Below, in pieces: positions 21,920 to 34,619 of a stretch of 64,000 nt of DNA. Origin of the DNA: Homalodisca vitripennis (Eukaryota; Arthropoda; Insecta; Hemiptera; Cicadellidae). A program made the translations under genes and the position numbers. The stretch's first letter is position 1. Each line of letters starts with the position of its first letter. Where the stretch lies: assembly GCF_021130785.1 (NCBI RefSeq), contig NC_060209.1:23498001-23562000 (forward strand). Reading direction: 5' to 3'. The notes beneath the pieces are model-generated. The model was given only the letters and a program-made list of their open reading frames with translations. It did no database searches and was not told the DNA's origin.

Positions 21920-22135
21920 TACCGATTACACCAACCTTGGAAATGTATTTCCGGTTTATAATTCCGGTCAGATGCAAAATGAACAAAGATATTTGAAGAG
22001 GCACCCAAACATCTCGTATAATTGCCATAGACGTTATATAAAGTTATATCAATATGGTGAAATGACGCTTGCAATGCAATTTTGTTAATTGTTTTACTGC
22101 AATAAAGAATTATTATTATTATTATAAAAGGTGCT
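21920..22135 (+). mobile_element. LINE 3' end with (ATT)n tail
   Basis: A short 3'-end fragment finishes TACTGCAATAAAGAATTATT with ATTATT repeats to 22127. The same kind of tail ends the Jockey-like fragment at 11848. Too little coding sequence remains to classify it. Confidence 0.45.
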
Positions 22136-22229
22136 TTAGATAACTGTATTCTTAAAAACTTACTGAAAAGAAACAATGTGCCATTGTAGATAATTTTAGA
22201 AAAATTATAGATAAAGTATATCTTCAAGA

Positions 22230-22915
22230 CGTAACGTGAGATTAGGAAGAAACCCCTCTGCGGCTTCCCGCTTCTCTAAGTTCAGCAAGAGCGGAAATGA
22301 ATTTCTGCTTTATGTTTGACTCATCAATCACTACATTTGAGCCTTCCAGGCTAAAGATACGATTCAAACTAATTTTGTCTGTAGAAAATTAAAAGGAAAG
22401 TTTTAAAAAGAGAAAAGTTTTAAAAGAGAAAATTAAAAAGAAGATTAAATACATAATACCCACAAAGATTACGTTTCTTCCAAGGTATTGATTTTTGTTA
22501 AATTATTTTAATGCTAATGCAAAAAAGCTGTCACTCTTTGATGATATGATTTTACACTACTACAAAAGATTTATAAATCGGTGTTTTATTATTAAATTGT
22601 ACAATAAACTATATTACTTAAGAACAGAAAATATTAGAAATAGAATTGTTTACTAAACAAACTAGCGACCTTTTTGTCACTACTAAACTTGGATATTGAA
22701 GCCATTAACTTTTGGATAACACATAAAGAACTGAAACTAAATGCAAGAAATGATAATTGGTAAATCGAGAATGAGATACCGAATTAATATTGACACCGCA
22801 CCGAAACAGTTGTGGACTAAATTACCAAAAACAAACTATAAAATCTCGAACTAAATATGAACACAAATCTCAAATGGACTGACCTAGTTCCGATACGTGC
22901 AGAAGAGTCTTTGCT
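22230..22915. other. AT-rich sequence without recognised genes
   Basis: Nothing supported. Confidence 0.5.
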
Positions 22916-22924
22916 GGCACTCAC

Positions 22925-23690
22925 GGTTTGGAACGGTTTGCCTTGTACCTGTCATTCAATGTTAAGGTGATGCTCATAAAGACTATTATACACTTTGACT
23001 ACTGTGACGTCGCGATGAATGACATGACCATGGAGCAACCGGACAGACTCCAGCGTGCTAAGAACTACTGTATTATATTTATTTTTAATCTCAGACGTCA
23101 TGAGTATGTTACAAAATATTTTTAGCAATTGTCACTCATGAAACTTCATCAACTACGTAAATTCCACATCATTTATATTCCAAATTTAATAATCAAAACC
23201 AAATACACTGTTTATCTGTCCGATAATATAACATTTATCTCTGATATTAGGGAACAACCTACAAAAAGGAGAGCAACATTAAAATTCATTGATAAGCAAT
23301 TTTTAGTATGTCATTTACAGTTCATGCTTGTCTTGTATTGAGGACCATGCACGTTTCAGGGGGGTGGTGCTGCTTGTTGCGGTCATGTGGTCAATCGGTG
23401 TGTTAGAATGTCTTCTTGTTCTAAATTTAGATTTTTGTAGTATATATATATTTTTTTCTTTTGTATTTTTAGTTTTAAATTCATTTTAACATATATATTT
23501 GTACTGTAAAGTCATTTCATTTCATATAGGTTAGGTTATTTTATATTTAAAGTATAAGTTAATCATTTAACGCTATTGTGTCATACTGTGTTAAATTTAA
23601 TGTATACGATATAAGGTTGAGTGGTAGAGAGGGCTGGATAGCCTTAAATCCGCCTCTTCAATAAAGGAGTTTTTAATTTTCATTCAAGGG
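22925..23690 (+). pseudogene. Non-LTR retrotransposon RT C-terminus with 3' UTR and tail
   Basis: The plus strand reads MLIKTIIHFDYCDVAMNDM, DRLQRAKNYCIIFIFNLRRH, EYVTKYF, then after a stop LSDNITFISDIREQPTKRRA TLKF. This is the C-terminal RT block with FDYCD, LQRAQN.C.R.IFN and R..TRRR of Jockey/I-group LINEs, of a lineage different from 11848. A ~350-bp 3' UTR follows. It ends GTTGAGTGGTAGAGAGGGCT, AATCCGCCTCTTCAATAAAG near 23613-23665, a tail seen again near 58020. Confidence 0.7.
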
Positions 23691-23699
23691 TTTCATTTA

Positions 23700-24560
23700 A
23701 ATTAGAATTATGCCACATCACAGTTGTTAATATATGACTTGTTAAAATCTCACATTGATTGTTTTCAGTTTGATTAGAACAATGTAATTAAGGCAAATGT
23801 AAAAATATACCCTATTGCTAAGCCAAAATATCTTGTCTTTGCCATGCACCATAATTGATTCCAGTGGTACCTAGGTGAACATACACAGGACCTAACGTCT
23901 TTAGATAAATTCGTTTTCGAAATATCTAAGTTGACATCGACCGACATATAGACATACATATAGAAATTAAAACCCCCTTGAGCTGCAGGGTGTACTATTG
24001 CTCAATCTTTTATTGTTATATATTGTGAAGAATAATTTAAAAAAGAAAATTTTACTAATATATCGAAGAAATTACAACTGAATCAAGTGACTACCAATTT
24101 TAAAATTCCACTCTACAACTCTTGTTAACAATAATTAATGTAATATCATTGAGTGTATACTCAGTTAACAAGTGATAAGTGAACCGCCAGGACGTTAATA
24201 ATATTAGAGGTTGTTAAGATAAGTAGCGACGACCGACGCGACGATACAGTGGGCGTGTTATCTACAAGTGCTCCAGGGCAAGTTTAATTTATGACCTCCC
24301 CCGCTTATCAGATATCACGGCCTCATTATTTACCCCTTTACCTCGCCTTCATCATCGATTTCTTCGCCATTGTAGTAAACCATACCACTCAACACTAATT
24401 CACTTAGTAGCCTAGATTTGGTTTAGTCAGAGTCAGGTGTACAAAACCGAATATGAAGTAAATAACCGAACTACTTAAAACTGCCTACGTACCATATTTT
24501 TTCCTCGGATATTTTTAATATATTTGACCTATATAATTAAAGTCCATTAATGACGAGGGA
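23700..24560. other. AT-rich sequence with a GC-richer islet
   Basis: Mostly unrecognised. At about 24215-24375 a GC-richer islet occurs. On the minus strand it reads ATGGCGAAGAAATCGATGAT, GAAGGCGAG then GTAAAG, which could be a short first coding exon (MAKKSMMKAR) followed by a donor. There is no independent support for this. Confidence 0.25.
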
Positions 24561-24604
24561 TGATTTGAAGGCATACAAGATGACAGGGAAGTTGCCATCG
24601 TTCT

Positions 24605-24671
24605 GTATTATTGAAAGAAACCACTACGTTTCGAGGAATCTAATCTGCCCTCTTCCTCAGGTGTTAAATAC
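24605..24671 (-). ncRNA. Hammerhead-ribozyme-like element, second family (copy C)
   Basis: Minus strand: outer stem I GTATT (plus 24667-24671) pairs with AATAC (plus 24605-24609). Inner stem I CAC (24661-24663) pairs with GTG (24622-24624). The core is CTGAGGA (24654-24660). Stem II closes GAGG with CCTC, then GAAA (24632-24629). ACGT serves as a loopless stem III, with A (24625) in the cleavage-site position. The tail block GAACGATGGCAA follows. All positions I would call invariant in a hammerhead are present. Confidence 0.6.
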
Positions 24672-24699
24672 TAAGCTATAATTTTCAGCATGGAAACGA

Positions 24700-25635
24700 T
24701 TTAGCACAGAATTAAATTTATTGTCAAGGTAGATATTGTTAGACTTGGTTATCATGTTCTGTTTATAACAAAATGAAGAGATTTAAATAAAGTATTAATT
24801 TTCTACATAAACAATTTTTGATAGTAGTGGTGTATCAAAATAATACTTTCATTTCATAAACATAGTGTTTTAGTGCGAATGACATTGAGATAGTTGATAG
24901 TAAAAAAAGTAACGTAGATACAAGAATAAAATATAAATAATATACATTATATAAATATTAAAAATGAACCAGTGTACAATACTTAACTAATCGTCATATA
25001 CCGTTGCAAAACATTTGAAAAATAACAAATTTTGTAATAAGCGCAAATTTTGTAAATCTTAGTTGAGAGACAAATATGCCATTAAACAATCTCGGTGCGC
25101 ACGTAGGAAATAGTAAATTTAGTAGCTATTTCAACAAATTTAGGATTTAGGAAGAGACTCAAATAAGATCGACAAAGTATTCTACTTTACAATTTTGTGT
25201 CTCATTACGTGTTATAAACTATTTTGACTCTAAAGTAAGTATTCAAAATAACCGAATGTTCATCTGATTATTATTCAAGTACTTTTAAGTTTCAACTCAA
25301 TTATATTTTATTCTAATTCTTTACATTGGTATTCAAGTAATCGTGGATGTATTTTCACTATAACACCTGTACTGATTGTGAAAACTTAGCGTCATAGATA
25401 CTTTTTCATCGTGTGGAAAACTAATCTCAAATCACGGGATACCTCCTCCTCAAAACTAAAAAACATCTCATATTTAGATAATCAAAAGACTGTAATTCCT
25501 AGATTTAGTTATTAGCCATTAATTTAATAGTAATAGTCCAATTTGTAATAGTTACGTACTCTAATTACACATAGAACTGCTATTACACATTAAGCTTATC
25601 AGCATGAAGTGTTCAATTAAGGACGATGATGTTGA
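24700..25635. other. AT-rich sequence without recognised genes
   Basis: Nothing supported. Confidence 0.5.
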
Positions 25636-25639
25636 GATG

Positions 25640-25850
25640 TCTCCAAGTACCTCTTATCTTTGTCCATGGTAGCCCTTGGCAGACATCTCAATATTGGCAC
25701 TCCAAGACATCTCAATATAACGGACTTTGAAGTCTGGTAGATGTACCTTCCTGTTAAGGAATAAGGTATCGCACGCATTTTCTTCATAAAGAGAAGTTGC
25801 CAAAATTTGCACCCGATTGAGATTTTTTCCGGATTTCAAGCTTGTGCTTC
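25640..25850 (-). pseudogene. piggyBac-like transposase remnant
   Basis: The minus-strand frame contains ATSLYEENACDTLFLNRKVH LPDFK. It resembles the piggyBac block in which a short helix is followed by ACGT(V/L)R.NRKGLP. Only about 60 residues are open, and the catalytic Asp residues of the flanking parts are not visible in frame. The call rests on this one motif. A short internal duplication, AGACATCTCAATAT, occurs at 25680 and 25707. Confidence 0.4.
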
Positions 25851-25859
25851 ACGAAAACA

Positions 25860-28800
25860 GTGCAATCAGGTACTGATAGTACGTTTTCCAGCATCCTCAT
25901 ATACCTTTATTGACCATAAGATGAAATCACCAATTCCATCTGTAGTCCTGACCATGTTTACTTTGACGTAAAATACTGAGAGATCATCGGCACGAACTTC
26001 AATGATGCGATTCTCGAAGCGTATGCGTATTACTTAATATTGGAGATATTGTTACTTCCGCGCCAAACTTAAACGATATAGATTCAATATAAAAACACTA
26101 GTATGATTAATTAACCATTCTCAGTGTTAAAGTATGTTTGTTATATAGTTTTCCAAAATATCGACTTCAATTTTGCGACCTCTGACTAGGGCACTCATTC
26201 CAATTCAGTCTCCCTAACTGGTCTATTTGGTCAATCATTCAATTGAAATATCATTCATTATTGCTCATTACTGCATGTTGTATACATTAGTAAATTTGTA
26301 TCGTAATATACCTCATTAATCTATACAAACTCATTCAAATTATTATTTATATCATGCGAATTTGAATTATCAGAGAATAAGATTCAATTTCGATGTTTTA
26401 ATTAGTCTTCAATGTATAAAAGTTCTTGTTAGATTGAAATTAAATAAAAAATATAATCACGTACAATACTAGTTGTAATTAGGATATTTAATTAGAAGAG
26501 AATTAAGAATGAATTTTACATAATTTTAGTTTAGCTGAACCTCGAGATCTTTGTCACAACAAAGAAAGTATATAAAAAATACTAAACCCTGTTGCAAAAC
26601 TTAGTTACAGGTAAATTATATGATAATTTTTATTCAATCATATGGAGTGCTTATAACATTTAAACTAACGTTAATTGGGTAGAGTAAGGCAACTGTTTAT
26701 AGCCTTGAATAGGTAAAGCGAAATATTCCACGTCTCCTAACAACCACAGGACTATCCCCAGACCAGGACATATACTCTTATATTACTAGCATTCCATGAC
26801 ATAAAAATTGGAAGCTACAGGATTCAGAAGTGTATACAAACATACATAAATCGGTCCGTAGATGTTTTCAAAGTTCTTCTACATTTTGGCTCTTAGAGGG
26901 AGAAGATAATACATGAAATAATATACATGTTATTCTTAGCGGTTCATAACTATATCCTTTTTCAGTCTCCATAAACGAATGTATCTCCAAAAGTGGTGAT
27001 GGTTGCTGATTTGACATCCCTTTTATAAGAACAGTTTCAACGAAAATAGAAGGGAGGAATCAAAGGAAGAAACTTAGATGAGTGCCTAGTATACGTCTTG
27101 TTCATTTCACCGGATTATCACACAGAAATGACACTAACGGTTTACTTGAAACCTTGAAAGGCCACTAAAATTCTGATTGTAGTTTTACTCCTGCTTATGG
27201 TCATGTACTATTATTGGAAAGGTCTAGTCGTGTTTCGCAAGGACTCTCAAAAGTCCATTAAGAACTGCCCTAAGACCAAATTCCCCTGTCTTGCAAAGTG
27301 ATATTGCAAGTATTAACACTACAAATTTGATTTCTTAGAGAAAGCGTATGAATACCACTATTGATAGGAACGCTACTTACGACATGAATATTAATATAAT
27401 ATACCATTGACTAACCTTCAGGCTATATCGGGCTTAATCCTCAACAGATATTGAAAATTTATCTTATTTTGTGTTATAAACCAATAGATCGAAGTATAAA
27501 AGGGTCAGATGGAATTTAACGAAGGCTTTTACAAAACTGACATTAGACTACCCTTTTCCCCTGATTACAGCAAATTTGTTTTAATTTTGATATCAAAAGT
27601 CAATAGTGATCTCTTTCGGATCATAAGAATATACCAAGTTTTAAGGCCTGTATGGCGTTTATCTCAAGAGTCGTCGTAATGTATACGCAAATATCGGTTT
27701 CTTACTAACTAGTATGAGAAATAAATTTTAAGAAAAATGAAATATAATATTGAGTAATTGAATTCTTTTTCTACAAATACTGATTGACTAATTGTATTCG
27801 TAATGTTTTAAGAAAGGGTATTATTGACTATCCATTGTATGCATTGCATTACTCTCCAATGCAATGAGCACAGCAATTAAAAGTTTTTCACAGCATACTT
27901 TGCACACATCGTTTAGCAATTTTTAACAGACTGTTACAAAGCAGAACTTACTTTACAAACAACTTACTTGCTTAAACGAAATTGAACAAAGTAAGGGTTA
28001 AATTAATTCCACCCTCGCATGTAAAAACGGTAATTATTCAGTGTAACACTTGCAAAGTAAAACTCCAACTTTACAGCGCGGTTGGTGAAGTTGTATCACG
28101 AGGGAACTGTTTTAACGTACCAACTTCCCTTTTTTCAAATAGTTTCGTATCAAATACAGGCTACAACGTAAATTTATAATTAGACTTGCAGCTACTAGAA
28201 GTGTTTACTCTCAATGCAAAACAGCTTGGTGTTTATACAAACTTTTTAATTTATTTCATTCATAGTATTTAATAGTCCTGTTTATAATTTAAAAGTTAAG
28301 TTTTGTCTCTATAACTTATGTAAACTTTAAAAATAGCCCTTTGTTATATCGTAATAGAAACTCGTATTTTGCTGTCAGAAAAATAATTTTTCCCATAGCG
28401 ATCATAACTGCAATTTGTATTCATAAGAGATTTTAATTTAAAGTGTTGGGGTTTTTTTTATAAACTGGCCGACACCCGCTGTGTTTGTGCGCGATTTCTT
28501 ATTAAATAACAATTATATCCCAGGTATATCCTTTATAATGGCACAATAAATACTCATGGAAAAGATTGATTGCCACTGAAAGATATGTCAATCTTCTGAT
28601 AAATATCTGAATAACTAAAATGTAACTTAAAAGAGCAATGATTTTGGGCCCTGAAGTTAAGAATTGAAACAATTTAATTACGAAGTACACATATTTCTCT
28701 GCCAAATTTCATAATATTTAAATAAATAGCCCACAAAATTTCAGTAACACTTGAAATATTTAAAGCCAGAGTATTGTGGATAAATACTAATTGAGTACCT

Positions 28801-29000
28801 TAGTGGAAGCCCTTAATATCCAATACTTCGAAACCCTATGATAGTTTTGAATAGGAAGTAAACATATACATGGTGGGTATTATGTTAGTGTCCGTTGCTA
28901 AAAAGGTCAATACGTACACAAATTTTCACTGGGTCTTATTTCATATTTCACGTGTGAAGAAGCATTTATAGATCGTATTATTTTTAGTATATACATGCCA
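25860..29000. other. AT-rich sequence without recognised genes
   Basis: No supported gene. Near 28738-28800 phrases of the repeat described at 6738 recur. Confidence 0.5.
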
Positions 29001-29029
29001 TAACAAAGTTTTCCTTGTTTCCACGATAA

Positions 29030-29480
29030 AAATATGTATAATAACTCGGTCTGAGAAACTTACCTTAGCCAAAAAGTGTCTAATTATAATATTCTCCAGG
29101 TCTAACTTATTATCGGTGCCTTAGTAACGTTTGCATTATTGTTACATTACAAAATATGTCTGTTAGTCCGGAAAGTCTACTTCAGAAAAAATGTGTACTT
29201 CCGGTTACTGTAATCTACTTCCAGTCTAAGGCATTTCCCGTGTCGTAGTATCGCTATTTCCATTGTTGCCCAGACCAAGGAAATATGTACATATATCGGT
29301 CTGGAGAGTCTTTTTCGATCGCAAAGTGTTATCCGGTATTGTAGTACGTTTTAATGGTTGCTTTATTTAAAAATATATGTTATACGCTTTTATGAATACT
29401 CTACCCAGGTAAAGTAGTGACAACTTCCTACTGTAATTTACTTCCGGTCTAAGGTGTTTTAGGGTGTAGAACTGTTAACA
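29030..29480. repeat. Weak internal repetition, possible decayed tandem repeat
   Basis: CTGTAAT(C/T)TACTTCC(A/G)GTCTAAGG occurs near 29207 and 29438, and CGGTCTG(A/G)GA near 29049 and 29299. Spacing is about 230-250 bp and copies are very diverged. Confidence 0.35.
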
Positions 29481-29489
29481 TTGTGGTCC

Positions 29490-32090
29490 TGATAAATAAA
29501 ATAAATATCCGTTTTAAACCAGAAAGGGTGGTTGATCTTCATCACAAATCTTTATTTTATCTATTGAGAGCATTATACATGCGTTTATGAAATCTCGTCT
29601 TTATGGACATTGGGAAGATGAAAAAACAAAAGTTCTTGAATATTACAATCCCTATGTATGTTTGATGTTAAAGAAAATTACTTTAATGTTTCTATTTAAC
29701 TAATAAGGCATACGTTTGCCAAATTTCAAGTTTCTGGGATATCGGTAAGTTGGAGAATTGATAATGAGCGAGTGAGGGCTTTAACTTTTATATATAGATA
29801 TCCATTCTCAAAATAATGAACCAAACATGGTTTGAGTTTAGTCATTAAAATATTAGGTACTAAGACAGGGTAATACAATATTCTAAATATTATGTTTAAA
29901 GGTACAAGAGCAATAGTTTTTATCACTGTTTACCTTACTTTAAAGTTAGTTTACAATAAAAGAAAGTATGGTGTTTACACTTAGTATATAAAACCAGGGA
30001 TTATTTGATATAACTATCATCATTACCAACATTATAAAATAATTCATTATAATATATTAAATTCTATAGAGCTTTGAACCGTATTTCATGTCTCTAATGA
30101 ATTTGCATTAAATAGAAACTGGAGCTTTAACTACAACCGTCATGAGAAACTTTGGTTTGGATGCTTAATGGCTTCTCAATTTTGGTAATTATGTAAATTA
30201 ACCCTATTACTCCCTCCAGCATGTCTGCATAAACCCTGATATTAGTTGCAGGCCAAAACGGCCCTATATAAGCAATAAACTTATCTGAACAGAATGATGA
30301 CTCAGTTCCCCATCCATACAGGGTGTCTTAAAATTTCCCCATCTCTATTTAATTTCTTATTGGTAGAGATGAATTGATTTACTTTGTGGCATGTTTGTAT
30401 GACCAAATGAGTATTTTTTATGCATGAACATTTAGACCCCCTCCAAAAATGGGGTAGTTTGGGGGAAAATCTTAAGTTTTAAATAAGAACCATTAGCAAG
30501 TGACACATACTTTCAAAAGATATTAACTGGCTGAGAATGTTGCTACTATAGGCTAGTAAGTTTTTGATTCTGACCATAAAAATTTGTACGGCTCATGTTA
30601 TCATTAATGATAATCATATTTCTGAATTCTCTACATTGCCTGGATCTTCCACCATATTGATCTTACCTGATCCATTAAATAATATATTGTTATTATTATT
30701 ATTATTAATAACAACAGAACAGAATAATAATAATAACAGAAGTCAATAAAAGAGTTATCACATTAAAGATACGTACACCTCTATGTATTTCACTAAAATA
30801 TCTAAGCAAAAAATTAATGCCACAAGTTAAATTTAGTAGTGCCCATATCAATTATTGTTTTAGATTTTAATATCAGTATAATCTAACCAAATGACTATTT
30901 ACGTTTTACACCACATATATCAATAAAGTACTTTAGAGCATTAAACCGTATTGTGATTACATATTGAATTACACATGGTGTTCAAGAACCTCTGTTAATC
31001 CTCGCTAATCCACATAAAACAAAGTCTTTATGGTCCCAATGAATGATTCATTTTCGAATTACTTTTTAACTCTTTTATACATATTAACTGAATATCATAA
31101 GTTTTTATTTTGATACCTAAGTTTTTAATGCTAAACGGCATTTGCTCAATCTCAAGTACTAGTAGAACTGGAAAAAGAGTTCTAGTACCAAAATTACATA
31201 TTAGGATATTATCCGTCTAAGATTAAAATTTTTAATTAATCGATTACATTTATTAATTCACCCCTGAGAGTGAATTAAACACTGATGTAATGTAAAGGAG
31301 AGGTAATGATAGTGTTCAGAGCTGTAACTGATGCACGGTAGCTGTGTTGTCGAAGATTTCCACGCCCTTGATCACGTCGGTGATGTACAGCAGCAAGCCC
31401 CGCCATGTCGGACTGATTTAAGCCCGTATTAGCGGTCAATTTCTGATAATGGCTTTCCAATACCGACTCGATTCAGCTGCCAGAATATCTGAGCCATCAC
31501 TTTCCTCGACGTACCATTTACTCCGTTTACTTGGCCCAACTTGTCCGGGATTGTCCGTTTACAGGTGAGTGAGTTTATCGGTGATGGTCTAATTTAGATG
31601 TGTCTAATTATTGTTAAAATCATTATTTGTTTTCTGATATGGTATCTGTGATAGAATTCACATGCTTTTTAATTTATAATGAAAGTTATTTATTGATAAC
31701 CAGTTATAAAGATAGTAACGCTTTAACAAATTTCCCACTGTAGCAAACTAGTAAACATGATTCCATGGAAATAAATATTCGTAGTTCATAAAAAGATGTA
31801 AATAAATTTAAGAAATAATAACTATATTGCCTCAGCTTTGGCAAAACACATGGCTTTAGGTACTAGAAAAATACGATTCTGTCTGTATGTCTACCTTCCT
31901 ACACGCTCGATGGCACGAGAACAAACTGATTTATGAGCTAAATTTGCATGTTTACTTACCATGTAGACAAAATCTGGTTCGATGATGGTAGTATAATGTT
32001 ATGAGATTTTGCAAATATTTTTATACTAGCCTAATGGCTAACTACCAAACTGAGAACAGTCATTTTAAATCTATGTAAAACATCCGCATC
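29490..32090. other. AT-rich sequence with one GC-richer islet
   Basis: No gene supported. CAGGGTGTC at 30326 looks like the end of a DNA element. An ATT microsatellite lies at 30688-30740. The islet at 31310-31570 is listed separately. Confidence 0.45.
31305..31570. other. GC-richer islet with exon-like frames, unidentified
   Basis: On the minus strand a frame after AAATCAG (acceptor-like) reads WRGLLLYITDVIKGVEIFDN TATVHQLQL to a stop (about 31404-31318), with G/C-ending codons unlike the surroundings. Directly upstream another minus frame reads KLGQVNGVNGTSRKVMAQIF. On the plus strand a perfect donor CAGGTGAGT lies at 31562-31570. I recognise no family. It may be an isolated exon, a pseudo-exon or an old transposon piece. 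Confidence 0.3.
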
Positions 32091-32104
32091 TTGAGAACAA
32101 TTTC

Positions 32105-32290
32105 CCTGTAGGCATTGTCTCAGTTTAATGGTACCGTTACATATACGTGTGTACATTTTCTCTCACAAGAAACTCTACAACCAGAGATCACACAGTTATA
32201 CTGTTGCGTTAGTTTTCTCTACAAATCTGCAACAAGACATTGGCATAGTCTCAGTTTAATGATACCGTCTACATATACGTGAGTAAAATC
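32105..32290 (-). repeat. Inverted leading copies of the 120-bp minisatellite
   Basis: This stretch contains ACAAGAAACTCTACAACCAG and GTCTCAGTTTAATG.TACCGT, the reverse complements of the main array's GTTGTAGAGTTTCTTGT and ACGGTATCATTAAACTGAGAC. So one to two units are inverted relative to the array beginning near 32300. Confidence 0.75.
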
Positions 32291-32299
32291 GTCTCAGCC

Positions 32300-34500
32300 T
32301 CATATTTTGGGAAGTTGTAGGCGTAAATAATGCAACAGTATAACAGTGTGAGCCCTGGTATGCGATTTTCTTGTGGGAGACAATGCACACACATGTATGT
32401 AGACGGTATCATTAAACCGACACAATGTCAATATGTTGGGAAAACATAATCCAACAGTATAACAGTGTAAGCCCTGGTTGTAGAGTTTCTTGTTAGTGAC
32501 AATGCACACACATGTATGTAGACGGTATCATTAAACTGACACAATGTCAATATGTTGGGAAAACATAAACCCAGCAGTATAACAGTGTAAGCCCTGGTTG
32601 TAGAGTTTCTTGTTAGAGACAATTGCACAGACGAGTATGTAGACGGTATCATTAAACTGACACAATTTCAATATGTTGGGAAAAAATAATCCAAAAGTAT
32701 AATAGTGTGAGCCCTGGTTGTAGAGTTTCTTGTTAGAGACAATTGCACAGACGAGTATGTAGACGGTATCATTAAACTGACACAATTTCAATATGTGGGG
32801 AAAAAATAATCCAACAGTATAATAGTGTGAGCCCTGGTTGTAGAGTTTATTGTTAGAGATAATTGCACAGACGAGTATGTAGACGGTATCATTATACTGA
32901 CACAATTTCAATATGTTGGGAAAAAATAATCCAACAGTATAATAGTGTGAGCCCTGGTTGTAGAGTTTCTTGTTAGAGACAATTGCACAGACGAGTATGT
33001 AGACGGTATCATTATACTGACACAATTTCAATATGTTGGGAAAAAATAATCCAACAGTATAATAGTGTGAGCCCTGGTTGTAGAGTTTATTGTTAGAGAT
33101 AATTGCACAGACGAGTATGTAGACGGTATCATTATACTGACACAATTACAATATTTTAGGAAAAAATAATCCAACAGTATAATAGTGTGAACCCTGGTTG
33201 TAGAGTTTCTTGTTAGAGACAATTGCACAGACGAGTATGTAGACGGTATCATTAAACTGACACAATTTCAATATGTTGGGAAAAATAATCCAACAGTATA
33301 ATAGTGTGAGCCCTGGTTGTAGAGTTTCTTGTTAGAGACAATTGCACAGACGAGTATGTAGACGGTATCATTAAACTGACACAATTTCAATATGTTTGGG
33401 AAAAATAATCCAACAGTATAATAGTGTGAGCCCTGGTTGCAGAGTTTCTTGTTAGAGACAATTGCACAGACGAGTATGTAGACGGTATCATTAAACTGAC
33501 ACAATTTCAATATGTGGGGAAAAATAATCCAACAGTATAATAGTGTGAGCCCTGGTTGCAGAGTTTCTTGTTAGAGACAATTGCACAGACGAGTATGTAG
33601 ACGGTATTATTAAACTGGAACAATAATAAACTGTATAACGCTATGAGCCCTGGTTGTAGAGTTTCTTGTGAGTGACAATGTACACAAGTGTGTGTAGACG
33701 GCATCATTAAACTGAAACAATGTCAATATGTAGGGGAATTCTAGGGGAAACCAATACAACAGTATTACTATGTGAGCCCATGTTTTAGAGTTTCTTGTGA
33801 GAGACGATGTACACACGAGAATTGTAGCCGGTATCATTAAACTGAGACAATGTCAATATGTAGGGGAATTCTAGAGGAAACCAATACAACAGTATTACAA
33901 TGTGAGCCCATGTTTTAGAGTTTCTTGTGAGAGACGATGTACACACGAGAATTGTAGCCGGTATCATTAAACTGAGACAATGTCAATATGTAGGGGAATT
34001 CTAGGGGAAACCAATACAACAGTATTACAATGTGAGCCCAGGTTGTAGAGTTTCTTGTGAGAGACGATGTACACACGAGAATTGTAGATGGTATCATTAA
34101 ACTGAGACAATGTCAATATGTAGGGGAATTCTAGGGGAAACCAATACAACAGTATTACAGTGTGAGCCCAGGTTGTAGAGTTTCTTGTGAGAGACAATGT
34201 ACACACGTGAATGTAGACGGTATCATTAAACTGAGACAATGTCAATATATGGGGGAATTCTAGGGGAAACCAATACAACAGTATTACAGTGTGAGCCCAG
34301 GTTGTAGAGTTTCTTGTGAGAGACGATGTACACACGAGAATGTAGGCGGTATCATTAAACTGAGACAATGTCAATATATGGGGGAATTCTAGGGGAAACC
34401 AATACAACAGTATTACAATGTAAGCCCAGGTTTTAGAGTTTCTTGTGAGAGACAATGTACACACGTGTATGTAGACGGTATCATTAAACTGAGACAATGG
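32300..34500 (+). repeat. Minisatellite array, 120-bp and about 129-bp subfamilies
   Basis: About 18 units. From about 32460 to 33600 the period is 119-120 bp (marker GTGTGAGCCCTGGTTGTAG). From about 33640 to 34500 it is about 129 bp with an added GGGGAATTCTAGGGGAAACC segment. Shared phrases are GTAGACGGTATCATTAAACT and GAGTTTCTTGTNAGAGACNA. Because 120 is a multiple of three, long open frames run through the array by chance. Their sequence varies only as the DNA repeat does. Confidence 0.92.
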
Positions 34501-34619
34501 TAATATTTGCGCGAGTTGCCGCTCTCTCCAAGGAATGCTATCATCAGTGTTTTACTGTTTGTCTGAGACAATTGTTGTCTAGAGAGTTGACATTGTCTAG
34601 ACATCGTTCTCTACATTCT

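Noticed and set aside
32300..34500. Long minus-strand open frames with a repeated 40-residue pattern
   Set aside because: The repeat period (120) is a multiple of three, so an open frame in one unit stays open in all. Frames break where the period changes to about 129, and there is no start context or domain.
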